Part shown: positions 1 through 7,292 of the stretch, one piece after another | Position numbering within the stretch: position 1 is the stretch's first letter | How the letters are laid out: each line of letters begins with the position of its first letter | Source: Bacillota bacterium | GTDB taxonomy: Bacteria > Bacillota > Clostridia > Acetivibrionales > DTU013 | Reading direction: 5' to 3' | Assembly: GCA_023412915.1 (NCBI GenBank) | Contig: JAEZRE010000014.1 | Coordinates: 62,001 to 126,000, forward strand | Length of the DNA stretch: 64,000 nucleotides | Position numbers and translations under genes: made by a program | The notes under the pieces: model-generated | Seen by the model: the letters and a program-made list of their open reading frames with translations, nothing else | The model's database searches: none | What the model was told of the DNA's origin: nothing

Positions 1-255
1 TGTAGTTCCACGTTTAAAAGTTTCTGCATATTCTTTAACTTTCTCAAAGGCTACCTTGTTTTCTTCAGTAACCACATACTTATCAAAGGTACAGCATTGA
101 TGCCTTTTGTTTAGCCCACAATTATTAAGCCTTGATTCCATGTTTCTACGCTCTAGTTCTTCTTCATAGATTCGGGGATCCACTATTTCGTTTAAATAAT
201 CAACTTTTGAAAAACGGGTCTGATTCATTAATTCGCTCAACCTTTCCTGTCCCAT
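1..255 (-). CDS. DnaC/IstB-like helicase loader, N-terminal part (cut by window edge)
   Basis: Eighty-five codons of a leftward gene run off the window edge. The start at 255 (residues MGQERLSELMNQ) follows an AAGGAAGTG ribosome site. The visible part ends in the pattern TFDKYVVTEENKVAFEKVKE followed by AETFKRGTT, which in DnaC/DnaI-type AAA+ helicase loaders lies just before the Walker A segment. The Walker motif itself is outside the window, so the ATPase call rests on this N-terminal resemblance and on the replication-organizer gene beside it. The 5' end overlaps the 3' end of that gene by 56 bases, in keeping with translation from one message. Its expected role is loading DnaB at the element's origin. 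Confidence 0.65.
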   Translation of the reverse strand, partial: MGQERLSELMNQTRFSKVDYLNEIVDPRIYEEELERRNMESRLNNCGLNKRHQCCTFDKYVVTEENKVAFEKVKEYAETFKRGTT

Positions 256-1057
256 TCAATACACTTCCTTTCTGTTTGTGTGCTATAAATTTCGGTAATG
301 CAGTTCTAAGCATTATTACACTACGACCAGCCTGGTTTATGAATATGTCATCAGTGGAGAAGTACCAGTCAATAAGTTCTTGTATGAAAGATATTTCATA
401 ATCCCGTAATAGGTCTTTTATTATCCTGACATCTTTTGCCCAGCTAACAGCATACTTGAAACTTGTTGATTGAAAATGCTTATTACTGAAATAACTAATT
501 ATTTGTCGATGTGGTGAAGCATCGGAAGTATTACATTCTTGTTCATTCTTATCTTTCTTACTACATTCTTGTTTATATTGTGCCCTCCTTGTGCCCTTGG
601 TGTTTCCGTCATTTTGCCCTTCGTCATGCCCTTCGTAATTATTTGGATTCTGGTAAAAGTCGTAGTTTACTACATTTGCGAGCATTCCATGAGTGCCTTT
701 CATAGAGACTATCATATTGCCCTTCACAGTTCCTTCATCGGGTTTACATGAAATTTTACCATTTGGGTTGCGTAACCAGTCGATAACATCTCTTATCTGT
801 TTAACTGTTGGGGTGATTGTTCGGAAGCCTATCTTCCAGCTACATTGCTTTTGAATGTCGGGCATCCTAAACCATAATTGACCTCGTTCTAACCCTTTGT
901 AAGATTTATGCTGTGCCTTAACCAGCAATAACAACCACACCTTTAAATACAAAGGCGGTTTATCCCATATCTCGCTTTCGATTAATTTACGTGACAACAG
1001 AATATAACCGCCAGGAATTTTTGCGTTTGCATGCCCAACCCTTGTCACACCTCGCAT
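200..1057 (-). CDS. Phage-type replication organizer (DnaD-like)
   Basis: The 285-residue protein starts with a phage replication-organizer-like segment (GGYILLSRKLIESEIW, then PPLYLKVWLLLLVKA) that in known replisome organizers forms a winged-helix domain. A basic and polar linker follows (about residues 140-185), then a helical C-terminal part (FIQELIDWYFSTDD) resembling DnaD-like domains. In related elements such proteins bind the element's origin and recruit the DnaC-like loader encoded just downstream, whose start overlaps this gene. The ATG at 1057 is preceded by GTGAGGGT, a modest ribosome site, so a start some codons later is possible. Function is inferred from layout and general resemblance, not from a catalytic motif. 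Confidence 0.6.
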   Translation of the reverse strand: MRGVTRVGHANAKIPGGYILLSRKLIESEIWDKPPLYLKVWLLLLVKAQHKSYKGLERGQLWFRMPDIQKQCSWKIGFRTITPTVKQIRDVIDWLRNPNGKISCKPDEGTVKGNMIVSMKGTHGMLANVVNYDFYQNPNNYEGHDEGQNDGNTKGTRRAQYKQECSKKDKNEQECNTSDASPHRQIISYFSNKHFQSTSFKYAVSWAKDVRIIKDLLRDYEISFIQELIDWYFSTDDIFINQAGRSVIMLRTALPKFIAHKQKGSVLNGTGKVERINESDPFFKS

Positions 1058-1142
1058 ATACCCTCACCATCCTTCCGCTTAAGTCTGACATAAATAAGGT
1101 ATGGGCGTGTACGTAGCCCCGATAGCCTACCACCCGGTTCAT
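987..1142 (-). CDS. Possible 51-aa element protein
   Basis: A short reading frame begins with ATG at 1142 behind GGGTGGTGATG and encodes a basic, aromatic-rich peptide (MNRVVGYRGYVHAHTLFM). Its last third overlaps the start of the replication-organizer gene in another frame. It fills the otherwise empty 97-bp space between that gene and the HTH gene upstream. I do not recognise a family. It may be only a leader or a chance frame. Confidence 0.25.
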   Translation of the reverse strand: MNRVVGYRGYVHAHTLFMSDLSGRMVRVYARCDKGWACKRKNSWRLYSVVT

Positions 1143-1154
1143 AACATCACCACC

Positions 1155-1361
1155 CTATTTTGCCAATAATAAGCCGTGTGGCTGTTGGACTTTTTTTTCA
1201 ATTAGCCATGCATCAATGATATCTGCGTTGTAATAAAATTTGCGAATTCCTGGTATGGAAACAACCCCCGGCATTGTCCCTTTCCTTCGGGCTTCATTAA
1301 TCGACCATACCGAAAACCCTGTATACTGGGATAACTCCTTGTCTGTCATCAACCTCCTCAC
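1155..1361 (-). CDS. Excisionase-like helix-turn-helix protein
   Basis: This small protein of about 68 residues contains LMTDKELSQYTGFSVWSINE, a MerR/excisionase-type helix-turn-helix in which the recognition helix follows TGFSVWS, and ends with a DAWLIEKK segment typical of excisionase-family folds. GTG at 1361 is preferred as start because AAAGGAGGTGATT, a near-perfect Shine-Dalgarno match, ends eight bases upstream. That ribosome site lies in the last codons of the preceding small gene, so the two are probably translationally coupled. Such proteins act as directionality factors for tyrosine integrases or as local regulators; which applies here is not shown. Confidence 0.6.
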   Translation of the reverse strand: MRRLMTDKELSQYTGFSVWSINEARRKGTMPGVVSIPGIRKFYYNADIIDAWLIEKKVQQPHGLLLAK

Positions 1362-1362
1362 C

Positions 1363-1518
1363 TTAATCACCTCCTTTGGCTTTCCGATTTTCTTGTTTTT
1401 TCAATGCCCGCTTTTTCCAATAAGTGTCATTGTGCTTTCTTACCTTTTCCTTGTTCTCGCCTCTCCACTTTTTGTAATAAGCTTTTCTTTCCTCTACTGC
1501 CATCTGTTCAAGAGTCAT
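1363..1518 (-). CDS. Small basic element protein, unknown function
   Basis: The frame encodes about 51 residues from the ATG at 1518, which follows AAAAGGAGATG at good spacing; an ATG at 1551 is possible but has no ribosome site. The product is strongly charged, with YYKKWRGENKEKVRKHND and a run of Lys/Arg/Glu, and is predicted to be a single long helix. It resembles short Lys/Arg-rich open frames common in Firmicute prophages, but I cannot assign a function. Its stop codon overlaps the ribosome site of the HTH gene that follows, so it is the first gene of the leftward element operon divergent from the repressor. Confidence 0.5.
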   Translation of the reverse strand: MTLEQMAVEERKAYYKKWRGENKEKVRKHNDTYWKKRALKKQENRKAKGGD

Positions 1519-1662
1519 ATTCCACATCTCCTTTTCGCTACTGCTTGACATTGTCCGTTTTATTTGCTATGTTTAGTATATCGCAAGTGAAACAGACAGT
1601 GCAAGCATTAAAGACAGTTATTAGTCAACTGCTATTTTTATTAACATATAGGAGGGAATAAC

Positions 1663-2307
1663 ATGGCTAGAGCAAAAAAAACATTCAATTCCAACGAAGC
1701 ATACGATATGCCTTTCCCGACAAGGTTAAGGGAGTTGCTGAATGAAAAGAAAACTGCAGAAGGAGGAACACAGGAAGACCTAGCTGAATATATAGGGGCA
1801 AAAAGACAGTCAATAAGCCAATGGCAATATGGTAGCACCTTCCCGGACGTAAACACATTAAAAAAAATCGCAGACTATTACAACGTATCTGCCGACTATC
1901 TACTGGGAAGGACAAATATAAAAGTTTTGGAAGCAGATTTTATTGCTATTCAGGCTAAAACCGGCTTATCTGAAAAAGCGATAGAAAGGCTATGTGAAGA
2001 AAATTATGAGGAAGCTTTCAAGGAGAACAAAAACGGAGATATGTTGCCAATGATAAAAAACAACTTTACACGGACAGTCAACACTATTCTGGAAAATCCG
2101 AAAATTATCGAACATATTTCCAGGTACCTATATTCAGTATTTATTAATGCAGATAATAGCCAAAACCCTACAATGTTTGCCTTGCAGGAAAAAGGATATG
2201 CTGGGCTTGAGTACATCAATTCCTCTGAAATAAGTGATGCGTACCTTGTTAAGGTTCAAGCTGAATTATTATCCTTAAAAATGGAAATGGAAAAGGAGTG
2301 TGAATAA
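1663..2307 (+). CDS. XRE-family phage-type repressor
   Basis: The 214-residue protein carries an N-terminal XRE helix-turn-helix at about residues 20-75 (TQEDLAEYIGAKRQSISQWQ, then PDVNTLKKIADYYNVSADYL), followed by a helical C-terminal region with no peptidase motif that I can see. TAGGAGGGAAT supports the start at 1663. It is divergent from the leftward replication/HTH operon and the space between them (1519-1662) should hold both promoters and its operators. This is the classic position of a lysogeny-type repressor. The integrase follows with its start two bases after this gene ends, so the two are co-transcribed. Confidence 0.8.
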   Translation: MARAKKTFNSNEAYDMPFPTRLRELLNEKKTAEGGTQEDLAEYIGAKRQSISQWQYGSTFPDVNTLKKIADYYNVSADYLLGRTNIKVLEADFIAIQAKTGLSEKAIERLCEENYEEAFKENKNGDMLPMIKNNFTRTVNTILENPKIIEHISRYLYSVFINADNSQNPTMFALQEKGYAGLEYINSSEISDAYLVKVQAELLSLKMEMEKECE

Positions 2308-2308
2308 A

Positions 2309-3574
2309 ATGGCAGGGTATATGAAGGATTTAGGTAACGGCAAATTTCAGTTTGAGGTCAGCAAAGGACGAGACGGAAAAGGAAAACGAAATAAGGCTTA
2401 TAGAACAATTACATTAACAGGTTCCACACCAGAAGCGATTCTAAAAAAAGCCGAAAAACAGCTTGCCCTGTTTGTTGCTGAAGTTGAAAAGGACGAATTT
2501 TTAAGACCGACCCACTTCACTTTTTCTGAGTACACTGAAGAATGGAAAAAGAGTGCACAGCGTAACCTAGCACCCAAGACATTCCACAGATACAATGAAC
2601 TTTTACAACTCCATATCCTTCCTAAAATCGGTCAGTATAAACTGGAAGTAATCACACCAATCATCCTTGAAAATGCTTATGAAGAAATGAGACTACCGCA
2701 AAAACAAATACGAATGAAAAAGGACGGGACAAAGACAGAAAGACAATATGTACTGTCGGAAATGACACTAAAACACATTCACCGCTTAATAGGTACAATA
2801 TTGCAGACAGCTTTTAGGAAAGGGTTAATCCGTGAAAATCCAATTAGCAGAACAGATGCGCCTAAAGCTAAAAAACATGAAGTACAAGCATATGACACTT
2901 CAACAATAACTCAGTTACTTAGCTTCCTTGAAGATACTGATATTCAGTTTAAAGCTGCTGTTCATATCACTCTTGCTGGTGGCTTGCGGCTGGGTGAACT
3001 CATGGGGCTAGAATGGGAAGATATTGATTATGAAAATTGCTTGATTACAATACGGCAGGCTGCACAATATATCCCAGGAAAAGGCACATTCACTAAATCT
3101 CCTAAGAACGAAACGTCAGTAAGGACAATATCCATGCCAACTCCGGTTATGAATATTATTAACGAACTGGAGCATCAACATAAGGTCAGAAAGGTCGAAT
3201 TAGGACCTCAATGGAAAGGCGGAAGGATTCGTGACAAGAAAACTTCAAACGAACCGGAAAGGCAAAATAGATTATTCCTTCAGGCAGACGGTAATCCAAT
3301 GCACCCGTACACGCCAACAAAGCAGTGGAAAAAATTTATTGAAGAAAAAGGGCTCCCGTCTCTTACCTTCCACGGTCTCCGACATACTTCAGCCAGTTAC
3401 TTGATTTCGCTTGGGCAGGATGTTGCCAGTGTCAGTAAGAGGCTCGGGCATAGTAACATCAATACCACTCTTTCGATTTACACACACGCATTCAAGAAAA
3501 AGGATGAGGAAGCGGCAAACAGAATGGCTTTGTTATATGCCAATAATGAAGAAAGCAATGCTAATACAAATTGA
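2309..3574 (+). CDS. int: Tyrosine recombinase (phage/ICE integrase)
   Basis: The 421-residue protein has an N-terminal AP2-like arm-binding segment, a SAM-like core-binding domain (about residues 70-180) and a C-terminal catalytic domain. The catalytic residues are visible: Arg in GGLRLGELMGLEW, His-x-x-Arg in FHGLRHTSASYL, His in RLGHSNINTT and the nucleophilic Tyr in LSIYTHAF. The ATG at 2309 is chosen because AAGGAG lies ten bases upstream; the GTG at 2300 would put the start inside that ribosome site. The gene lies just before the tRNA-Trp fragment at 3783-3831, so it most probably catalyses recombination there. A terminator follows at 3589. Confidence 0.93.
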   Translation: MAGYMKDLGNGKFQFEVSKGRDGKGKRNKAYRTITLTGSTPEAILKKAEKQLALFVAEVEKDEFLRPTHFTFSEYTEEWKKSAQRNLAPKTFHRYNELLQLHILPKIGQYKLEVITPIILENAYEEMRLPQKQIRMKKDGTKTERQYVLSEMTLKHIHRLIGTILQTAFRKGLIRENPISRTDAPKAKKHEVQAYDTSTITQLLSFLEDTDIQFKAAVHITLAGGLRLGELMGLEWEDIDYENCLITIRQAAQYIPGKGTFTKSPKNETSVRTISMPTPVMNIINELEHQHKVRKVELGPQWKGGRIRDKKTSNEPERQNRLFLQADGNPMHPYTPTKQWKKFIEEKGLPSLTFHGLRHTSASYLISLGQDVASVSKRLGHSNINTTLSIYTHAFKKKDEEAANRMALLYANNEESNANTN

Positions 3575-3588
3575 TTATCACGAAAATT

Positions 3589-3617
3589 GCCCTCCTGATT
3601 TTTGGAAGGGCTTTTTT
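3589..3617 (+). terminator. Terminator after the integrase gene
   Basis: GCCCTCC and GGAAGGGC pair around an eight-base loop with one bulge and are followed by CTTTTTTA. It ends the repressor-integrase transcript. Confidence 0.75.
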
Positions 3618-3644
3618 ATTACCGTAACAAAGGTAAAGACAGCG

Positions 3645-3668
3645 TTTTCTACCGACTTTTCTACCGAC
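3645..3668 (+). repeat. Two tandem 12-bp repeats, possible integrase arm sites
   Basis: TTTTCTACCGAC occurs twice with no spacer (3645-3656 and 3657-3668), between the integrase gene and the attachment core. Tandem direct repeats at this place are typical of the arm-type sites bound by the N-terminal domain of tyrosine integrases. The binding role is inferred from position only. Confidence 0.5.
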
Positions 3669-3782
3669 AACTTTAAAAAATATCTACTGATTATTACCAA
3701 TGTATACCAACCGTGCAACATCGCAAACCCAGTTATATCAACGTTATCCCACAAACAAAGATATTGACCAAGCGTTGCTTAT

Positions 3783-3831
3783 CGGTCTCCAAAACCGTCG
3801 GTTGCAGGTTCGATCCCTGTCTCCCCTGCCA
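3783..3831 (+). other. Attachment site: 3' fragment of tRNA-Trp (CCA anticodon)
   Basis: The 49 bases hold the anticodon arm (CGGTCTCCAAAACCG, anticodon CCA), the T arm (GGTTCGATCCC) and the acceptor 3' strand with an encoded CCA end. The 5' acceptor strand and D arm are missing: the sequence just upstream does not pair with CTCCCCT, and the outermost anticodon-stem pair is already mismatched at 3782. It is therefore not a working tRNA but the duplicated attachment core left when an element inserts in a tRNA 3' end. Confidence 0.88.
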
Positions 3832-3832
3832 G

Positions 3833-3864
3833 TAATACCAAGCCTTTCGGGGTTTGGTATTTTT
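3833..3864 (+). terminator. Original tRNA-Trp terminator
   Basis: AATACCAAGCC pairs with GGTTTGGTATT (one G-U pair) and is followed by TTT. It directly follows the CCA end and is probably the terminator of the tRNA gene before the element inserted. Confidence 0.65.
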
Positions 3865-3930
3865 CATTATGTTGACGATGTTGAAAATTTGTTGACAGTA
3901 GATTTTATATTTTTCGTTAGTTAAATGTTT

Positions 3931-5046
3931 TCAGCCCTCTGCTGCCTCCTTCTTCCGCAACCCAACTGCAAATATACGCCTCACAAATATCTCGTAAACG
4001 GCAAATACGAATACATAACTCAACAGCACCACAAGCAGATACTTTAAATAGTAGTTTGCGTTTATTTTTAAAATGAAGTAAGTGAGCGCGCTGACGGGCA
4101 AATAGTGAAAAACGTAACAGGTGAACGAGGATTTGTTCAGGTAGCCCAATACTGTACTTTTCAAGTTGAGATATTTCTTTCCGAGGCAAATCAGGAATAT
4201 TATCGTCGCGCACATATATATTCCCTGGGCCATATACCATATGAAAATGTTGACCCAACTGAAATCTATAAAATTAACAGCTATATACAGGACCGTAATA
4301 ATAGCAAAAATCGATGCCGCAATATTTTTTAGCCTGCTTACCCGTTCCTGTATCCTGTTATCGGAAGCGAAGACAAAGCCGCAAACAAACAAGCTCAGTG
4401 TCACGACGTCGTTCGCAAGATCCGTTACAAAGGTTTGCGGTCCTGGGAAAAACGGGCCTAACACCGTTTTAGCCGCAACAATGAATAATATCGGTAGGTA
4501 TATATTCATGCCTTTGCATAAAAATTCCGATATCTTCCCCAAGTTTTCGCTGTTTTTCATCCATTTCGAGAATAACGGACGGCATATCATTGAAAATATG
4601 AACAAATAAAGTAGGAACCACAGGTGCGCATATCCCAGATAATAAACTATTTTTTCAGAAAAGAACTCAGGTATGAATTGAAGGAAATTTCCTGAAAATC
4701 CTTCCTGAAGGCCTTTAAAATATGCCTGCACCGGACAAAGGAACAATGTGCCCAATATGAGCGGAATTAATAGTTTTCTGAACCTTTCTCCGACAAAGCC
4801 CTTTTCTCCCCTGCGCTGCATGGAATGATAAGACGCCATACCCGAGAGAAAAAACAACAGGGGCATAAAAAAGCTGCTCAAAACAGAGACGAAAAGAACT
4901 AACGGAAGCACGCTGATGTTGTTGACGGCAGCATAGATATAGGTATCGCCTGAACCTATATACGTCAGCGCCGCATGGAACGGTATCAATGACAGTACCA
5001 CAAGGACTCTCAGCCAATCGACATAGTATAGTCTTTCCTTTTCCAT
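3931..5046 (-). CDS. Membrane acyltransferase (acyltransferase 3 family)
   Basis: The 371-residue protein is mostly hydrophobic with about ten membrane segments. It opens with YYVDWLRVLVVLSLIPFHAA, which matches the start of acyltransferase-3 proteins: an Asp/Trp/Leu/Arg group and a conserved His at the end of the first helix. FFLSGMASYHSMQRRG is a further family-like loop. Members transfer acetyl, succinyl or other acyl groups to sugars, peptidoglycan or exported glycans at the membrane; the substrate here cannot be read from the sequence. It stands alone just right of the inserted element, with no obvious operon partner, and is convergent to the integrase module. Confidence 0.82.
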   Translation of the reverse strand: MEKERLYYVDWLRVLVVLSLIPFHAALTYIGSGDTYIYAAVNNISVLPLVLFVSVLSSFFMPLLFFLSGMASYHSMQRRGEKGFVGERFRKLLIPLILGTLFLCPVQAYFKGLQEGFSGNFLQFIPEFFSEKIVYYLGYAHLWFLLYLFIFSMICRPLFSKWMKNSENLGKISEFLCKGMNIYLPILFIVAAKTVLGPFFPGPQTFVTDLANDVVTLSLFVCGFVFASDNRIQERVSRLKNIAASIFAIITVLYIAVNFIDFSWVNIFIWYMAQGIYMCATIIFLICLGKKYLNLKSTVLGYLNKSSFTCYVFHYLPVSALTYFILKINANYYLKYLLVVLLSYVFVFAVYEIFVRRIFAVGLRKKEAAEG

Positions 5047-5217
5047 AAATAACCTCGTTAAAATAGCATTGTATATTTATTCAAAATATACTTACGAAGC
5101 TATAAATCTATTGTCTGATGCCTGATGCCTGTTGACTGTTATCCGTTGTCAGATACCGGCCGTATCCTTGAAATGCGCCTCTTTTCGCCCCTTCCTCCTC
5201 CTTATGCCCTCTCCCGC

Positions 5218-5982
5218 CTACATGGATTTTGTATTGGAATCGTTTTTCGCACCGGCATCAATCCCTGTCCCGGAATTCCTTTTAGACCTTATTTTATGGA
5301 TCAGCATCTTCTCGACCCAGCCCTTCCTGTATCTCATCGAAATATAGCCGATGACTGATATGATCAACGCTCCGATAGTGTCAACGATCAGATCCTTCAT
5401 CGTATTTTCGAGCGCCGTATGCCCTACTAACAGGGTACCGTCCTCGAGTGCGAACTTCTGCATATTGAGCCCAAGCAAGCCGTCGAACGTGAATTCATAT
5501 ATTTCCCAGATTACGCCCAGCATGACTGCAAAGCAGAAAGCAAACAACGCCACAAAGACAGGGCTCAGGTTTACCGGCACGCGTTCAGCCCTGTTCAAAA
5601 GGGTGATGAAGGAAAAGCCGATAGCGCCTAGCATTCCGCCGCTGAAGGCATGCAGCAACACGTCCCAGTGCTGGAACGTGTAATAGAAGCTCCTGACTTC
5701 ACCGAGATAAATCGCGCAGAAAAGGAACAGTACAAACAGTATATGCATCAGGTTCGGTATCTCCAGCTTCAGCCTTTTTTCTATCAAGCCCGGCAGAAAC
5801 ATGATGAATATGCCGAGCAGGCACTGCAGCAGCATCAGTATGTATTCGCTTTCGGGACGGCCGCTTTCCTCCGGCATTCCGCCGCGGGTAAGCGCTATCC
5901 TTATCACTATGTATATTACGGAGCCTATAAGCATCAGAAAAACAACGGCATTGATGCTTTTTTCAATCCTTGATTCATTCAC
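5218..5982 (-). CDS. Multipass membrane protein, unknown function
   Basis: The 254-residue protein has an N-terminal membrane helix (INAVVFLMLIGSVIYIVI) and about five more. Conserved-looking polar motifs lie inside the membrane part: QHWDVLLHAFSGGMLGAIGF and GVIWEIYEFTFDGLLG, whose His, Asp, Glu and Trp residues recall DUF2238/VanZ-like membrane proteins of unknown function. A charged C-terminal tail ends the protein. It is the second gene of a leftward pair: the lipoprotein gene upstream ends one base before its start region, so the two are probably co-transcribed and may act at the same membrane. No enzymatic role can be assigned. Confidence 0.65.
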   Translation of the reverse strand: MNESRIEKSINAVVFLMLIGSVIYIVIRIALTRGGMPEESGRPESEYILMLLQCLLGIFIMFLPGLIEKRLKLEIPNLMHILFVLFLFCAIYLGEVRSFYYTFQHWDVLLHAFSGGMLGAIGFSFITLLNRAERVPVNLSPVFVALFAFCFAVMLGVIWEIYEFTFDGLLGLNMQKFALEDGTLLVGHTALENTMKDLIVDTIGALIISVIGYISMRYRKGWVEKMLIHKIRSKRNSGTGIDAGAKNDSNTKSM

Positions 5983-5983
5983 A

Positions 5984-6982
5984 TCATTCCCCCGCTTTCA
6001 CTTCACAGCTTCCTACCTTTACTCTTTGCGCCGGATCCGAGTTCTTGAAATCCCACATGTCGAAATGCCTGAGAACAGGCTCCAGATTTTCGTCCAGTGT
6101 ATAAAACGATTCGATTTCACCTATCATATCGACGGTCGCCATACCGAATATCGGCAGCGGTATTTTGATTTCCATCCGCCCATCCTTCGCTTTTGTCAAG
6201 GCTACCCTGGAATCGTCGCTTATATCGATCGCCGTGGGATCGATCCAGGCTCTGTCTGCATACTCCTGCATAGTTTCTTCGCCGGGCAGCTGATCTCCGT
6301 TTTCAATGGTAAGGTCTGCTCCAAAACCATAGTTTTTATTGGTGAAAGTGAGCTTGTTTCCGCCTTTTTTGTATGACGCCTGGAATCCGGCAATATAATC
6401 GACTATGGAATTATCGATCGTAAATGTAAAGCTTTTGTCCTTTTTGCAGCTGTAGACGAAATAGGTAGAATAAGAAAAAGATGCCCCGTGGTCGGGTATT
6501 ATTATGAAAACTTCCTTCGAACCGTCATTGTCCAGGTCTTCAAACTGCATGCCCGTCATGAGGCTTGTAAGTCCCTGTTCCCTTTTGTTGAACTGCAGCC
6601 TTTTTTCGCTGCCGTTATCTTTGACGATCAGAACGCCTTCCAGTATATAGTGTGAATCCTGCCCTTCAACCGGTGTTGAATTCATAACTGCTTCGACCTG
6701 TTCTTTGACGCCGTCGGCGTCAAGGTCAACGCTTGCGCTTTGCAGCAGTTCTGTTTTTTGTCCGTTTGCGGCGCCGCTGCTTCCGCTTTGTTCAATTGCC
6801 GTAGCTGTCGTGCTTTGTTCCTGTGATTCCGGCACTGTGCCGGTGTTTTGCACAGGTGTCTTTGCTGTCTCTGCCGTCGCTTCAATTATCCCGGTCGAAA
6901 CACTCTCCGGCAGGCTGTCGCCTGTTGTTCCGGAAACTTCTCTATTGCCGCCGCAGGCAGAAGCCGACAGCAGCATTACCAC
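5984..6982 (-). CDS. Lipoprotein with EF-hand/VCBS-like motifs; start codon unusual
   Basis: The protein has a lipobox-like SASAC segment (followed by GGNREVSG), a Thr/Ser/Gln-rich linker (about residues 20-75), and a globular part containing SVDLDADGVKEQVEAVM and QFEDLDNDGSKEVFIII. These are Asp-rich calcium-binding-like loops found in VCBS/FG-GAP type extracellular proteins. The annotated GTG at 6982 has no ribosome site and gives a truncated signal peptide. In the same frame the sequence continues upstream through IKRGLLLALTVV to an ATC at 7012 placed seven bases after TTGGGGG; a stop lies further upstream and there is no ATG, GTG or TTG between. The true start is probably this ATC. It likely sits on the outer face of the membrane with the membrane protein downstream. 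Confidence 0.7.
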   Translation of the reverse strand: MVMLLSASACGGNREVSGTTGDSLPESVSTGIIEATAETAKTPVQNTGTVPESQEQSTTATAIEQSGSSGAANGQKTELLQSASVDLDADGVKEQVEAVMNSTPVEGQDSHYILEGVLIVKDNGSEKRLQFNKREQGLTSLMTGMQFEDLDNDGSKEVFIIIPDHGASFSYSTYFVYSCKKDKSFTFTIDNSIVDYIAGFQASYKKGGNKLTFTNKNYGFGADLTIENGDQLPGEETMQEYADRAWIDPTAIDISDDSRVALTKAKDGRMEIKIPLPIFGMATVDMIGEIESFYTLDENLEPVLRHFDMWDFKNSDPAQRVKVGSCEVKAGE

Positions 6983-7087
6983 CGTTAAAGCCAGTAGTAG
7001 TCCGCGCTTGATAAAATTACCCCCAATACAGATAATTTATGCTTATAAATACACTTTAATCATATCATGCTATTAAAAATTATCCAA

Positions 7088-7264
7088 TCAAGTGCGGAAA
7101 AAAAACAGATATACGGGCATTACCAAGGTTGCCAGACACAGCACGTATATAAAGACAGAACCTGCCTTATTGCCCTGTTTCCAGTTCCAGACCGCGTAGC
7201 TTACAGTATGCAGGATTACGCCGGTTATTATTAATATAACTATGATGCCCAGCGGTAACGACAT
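7088..7264 (-). CDS. 58-aa two-helix membrane protein, candidate germinant-receptor D subunit
   Basis: This short gene follows gerAC with 28 bases between them. ATG at 7264 is preceded by TTGGAGGTGGAGC, a strong ribosome site. The product starts MSLPLGIIVILIITGVILHT, has a short polar turn around NWKQGNKAG, and ends in a second hydrophobic helix before FFFRT. Some ger operons of Bacillales are reported to carry a fourth gene (D) for a protein of under about 75 residues with two membrane helices. The size, topology and position here fit that description. Residue-level homology cannot be judged without a search, so the assignment to germination is an inference from context. Confidence 0.7.
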   Translation of the reverse strand: MSLPLGIIVILIITGVILHTVSYAVWNWKQGNKAGSVFIYVLCLATLVMPVYLFFFRT

Positions 7265-7292
7265 GCTCCACCTCCAATATTGCTGCGAATTG

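Larger units (their letters stand above)
1..3831. mobile_element. Right end of an integrative element (tRNA-Trp target)
   Basis: This is the right-hand part of an integrated phage or conjugative-type element whose left end lies outside the window. It holds a leftward replication module (DnaC-like loader, replication organizer, small HTH genes), a rightward repressor and integrase, and a terminal 49-bp copy of the 3' part of tRNA-Trp (3783-3831). The region is visibly more AT-rich than the DNA to its right. Because the tRNA fragment reads rightward and lacks its 5' half, the regenerated intact tRNA-Trp gene should sit at the other, left junction. Whether it is a prophage or an ICE cannot be decided from this part. 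Confidence 0.85.

Noticed and set aside
3783..3831. Functional tRNA-Trp
   Set aside because: No 5' acceptor strand or D arm; only the 3' 49 bases are present.
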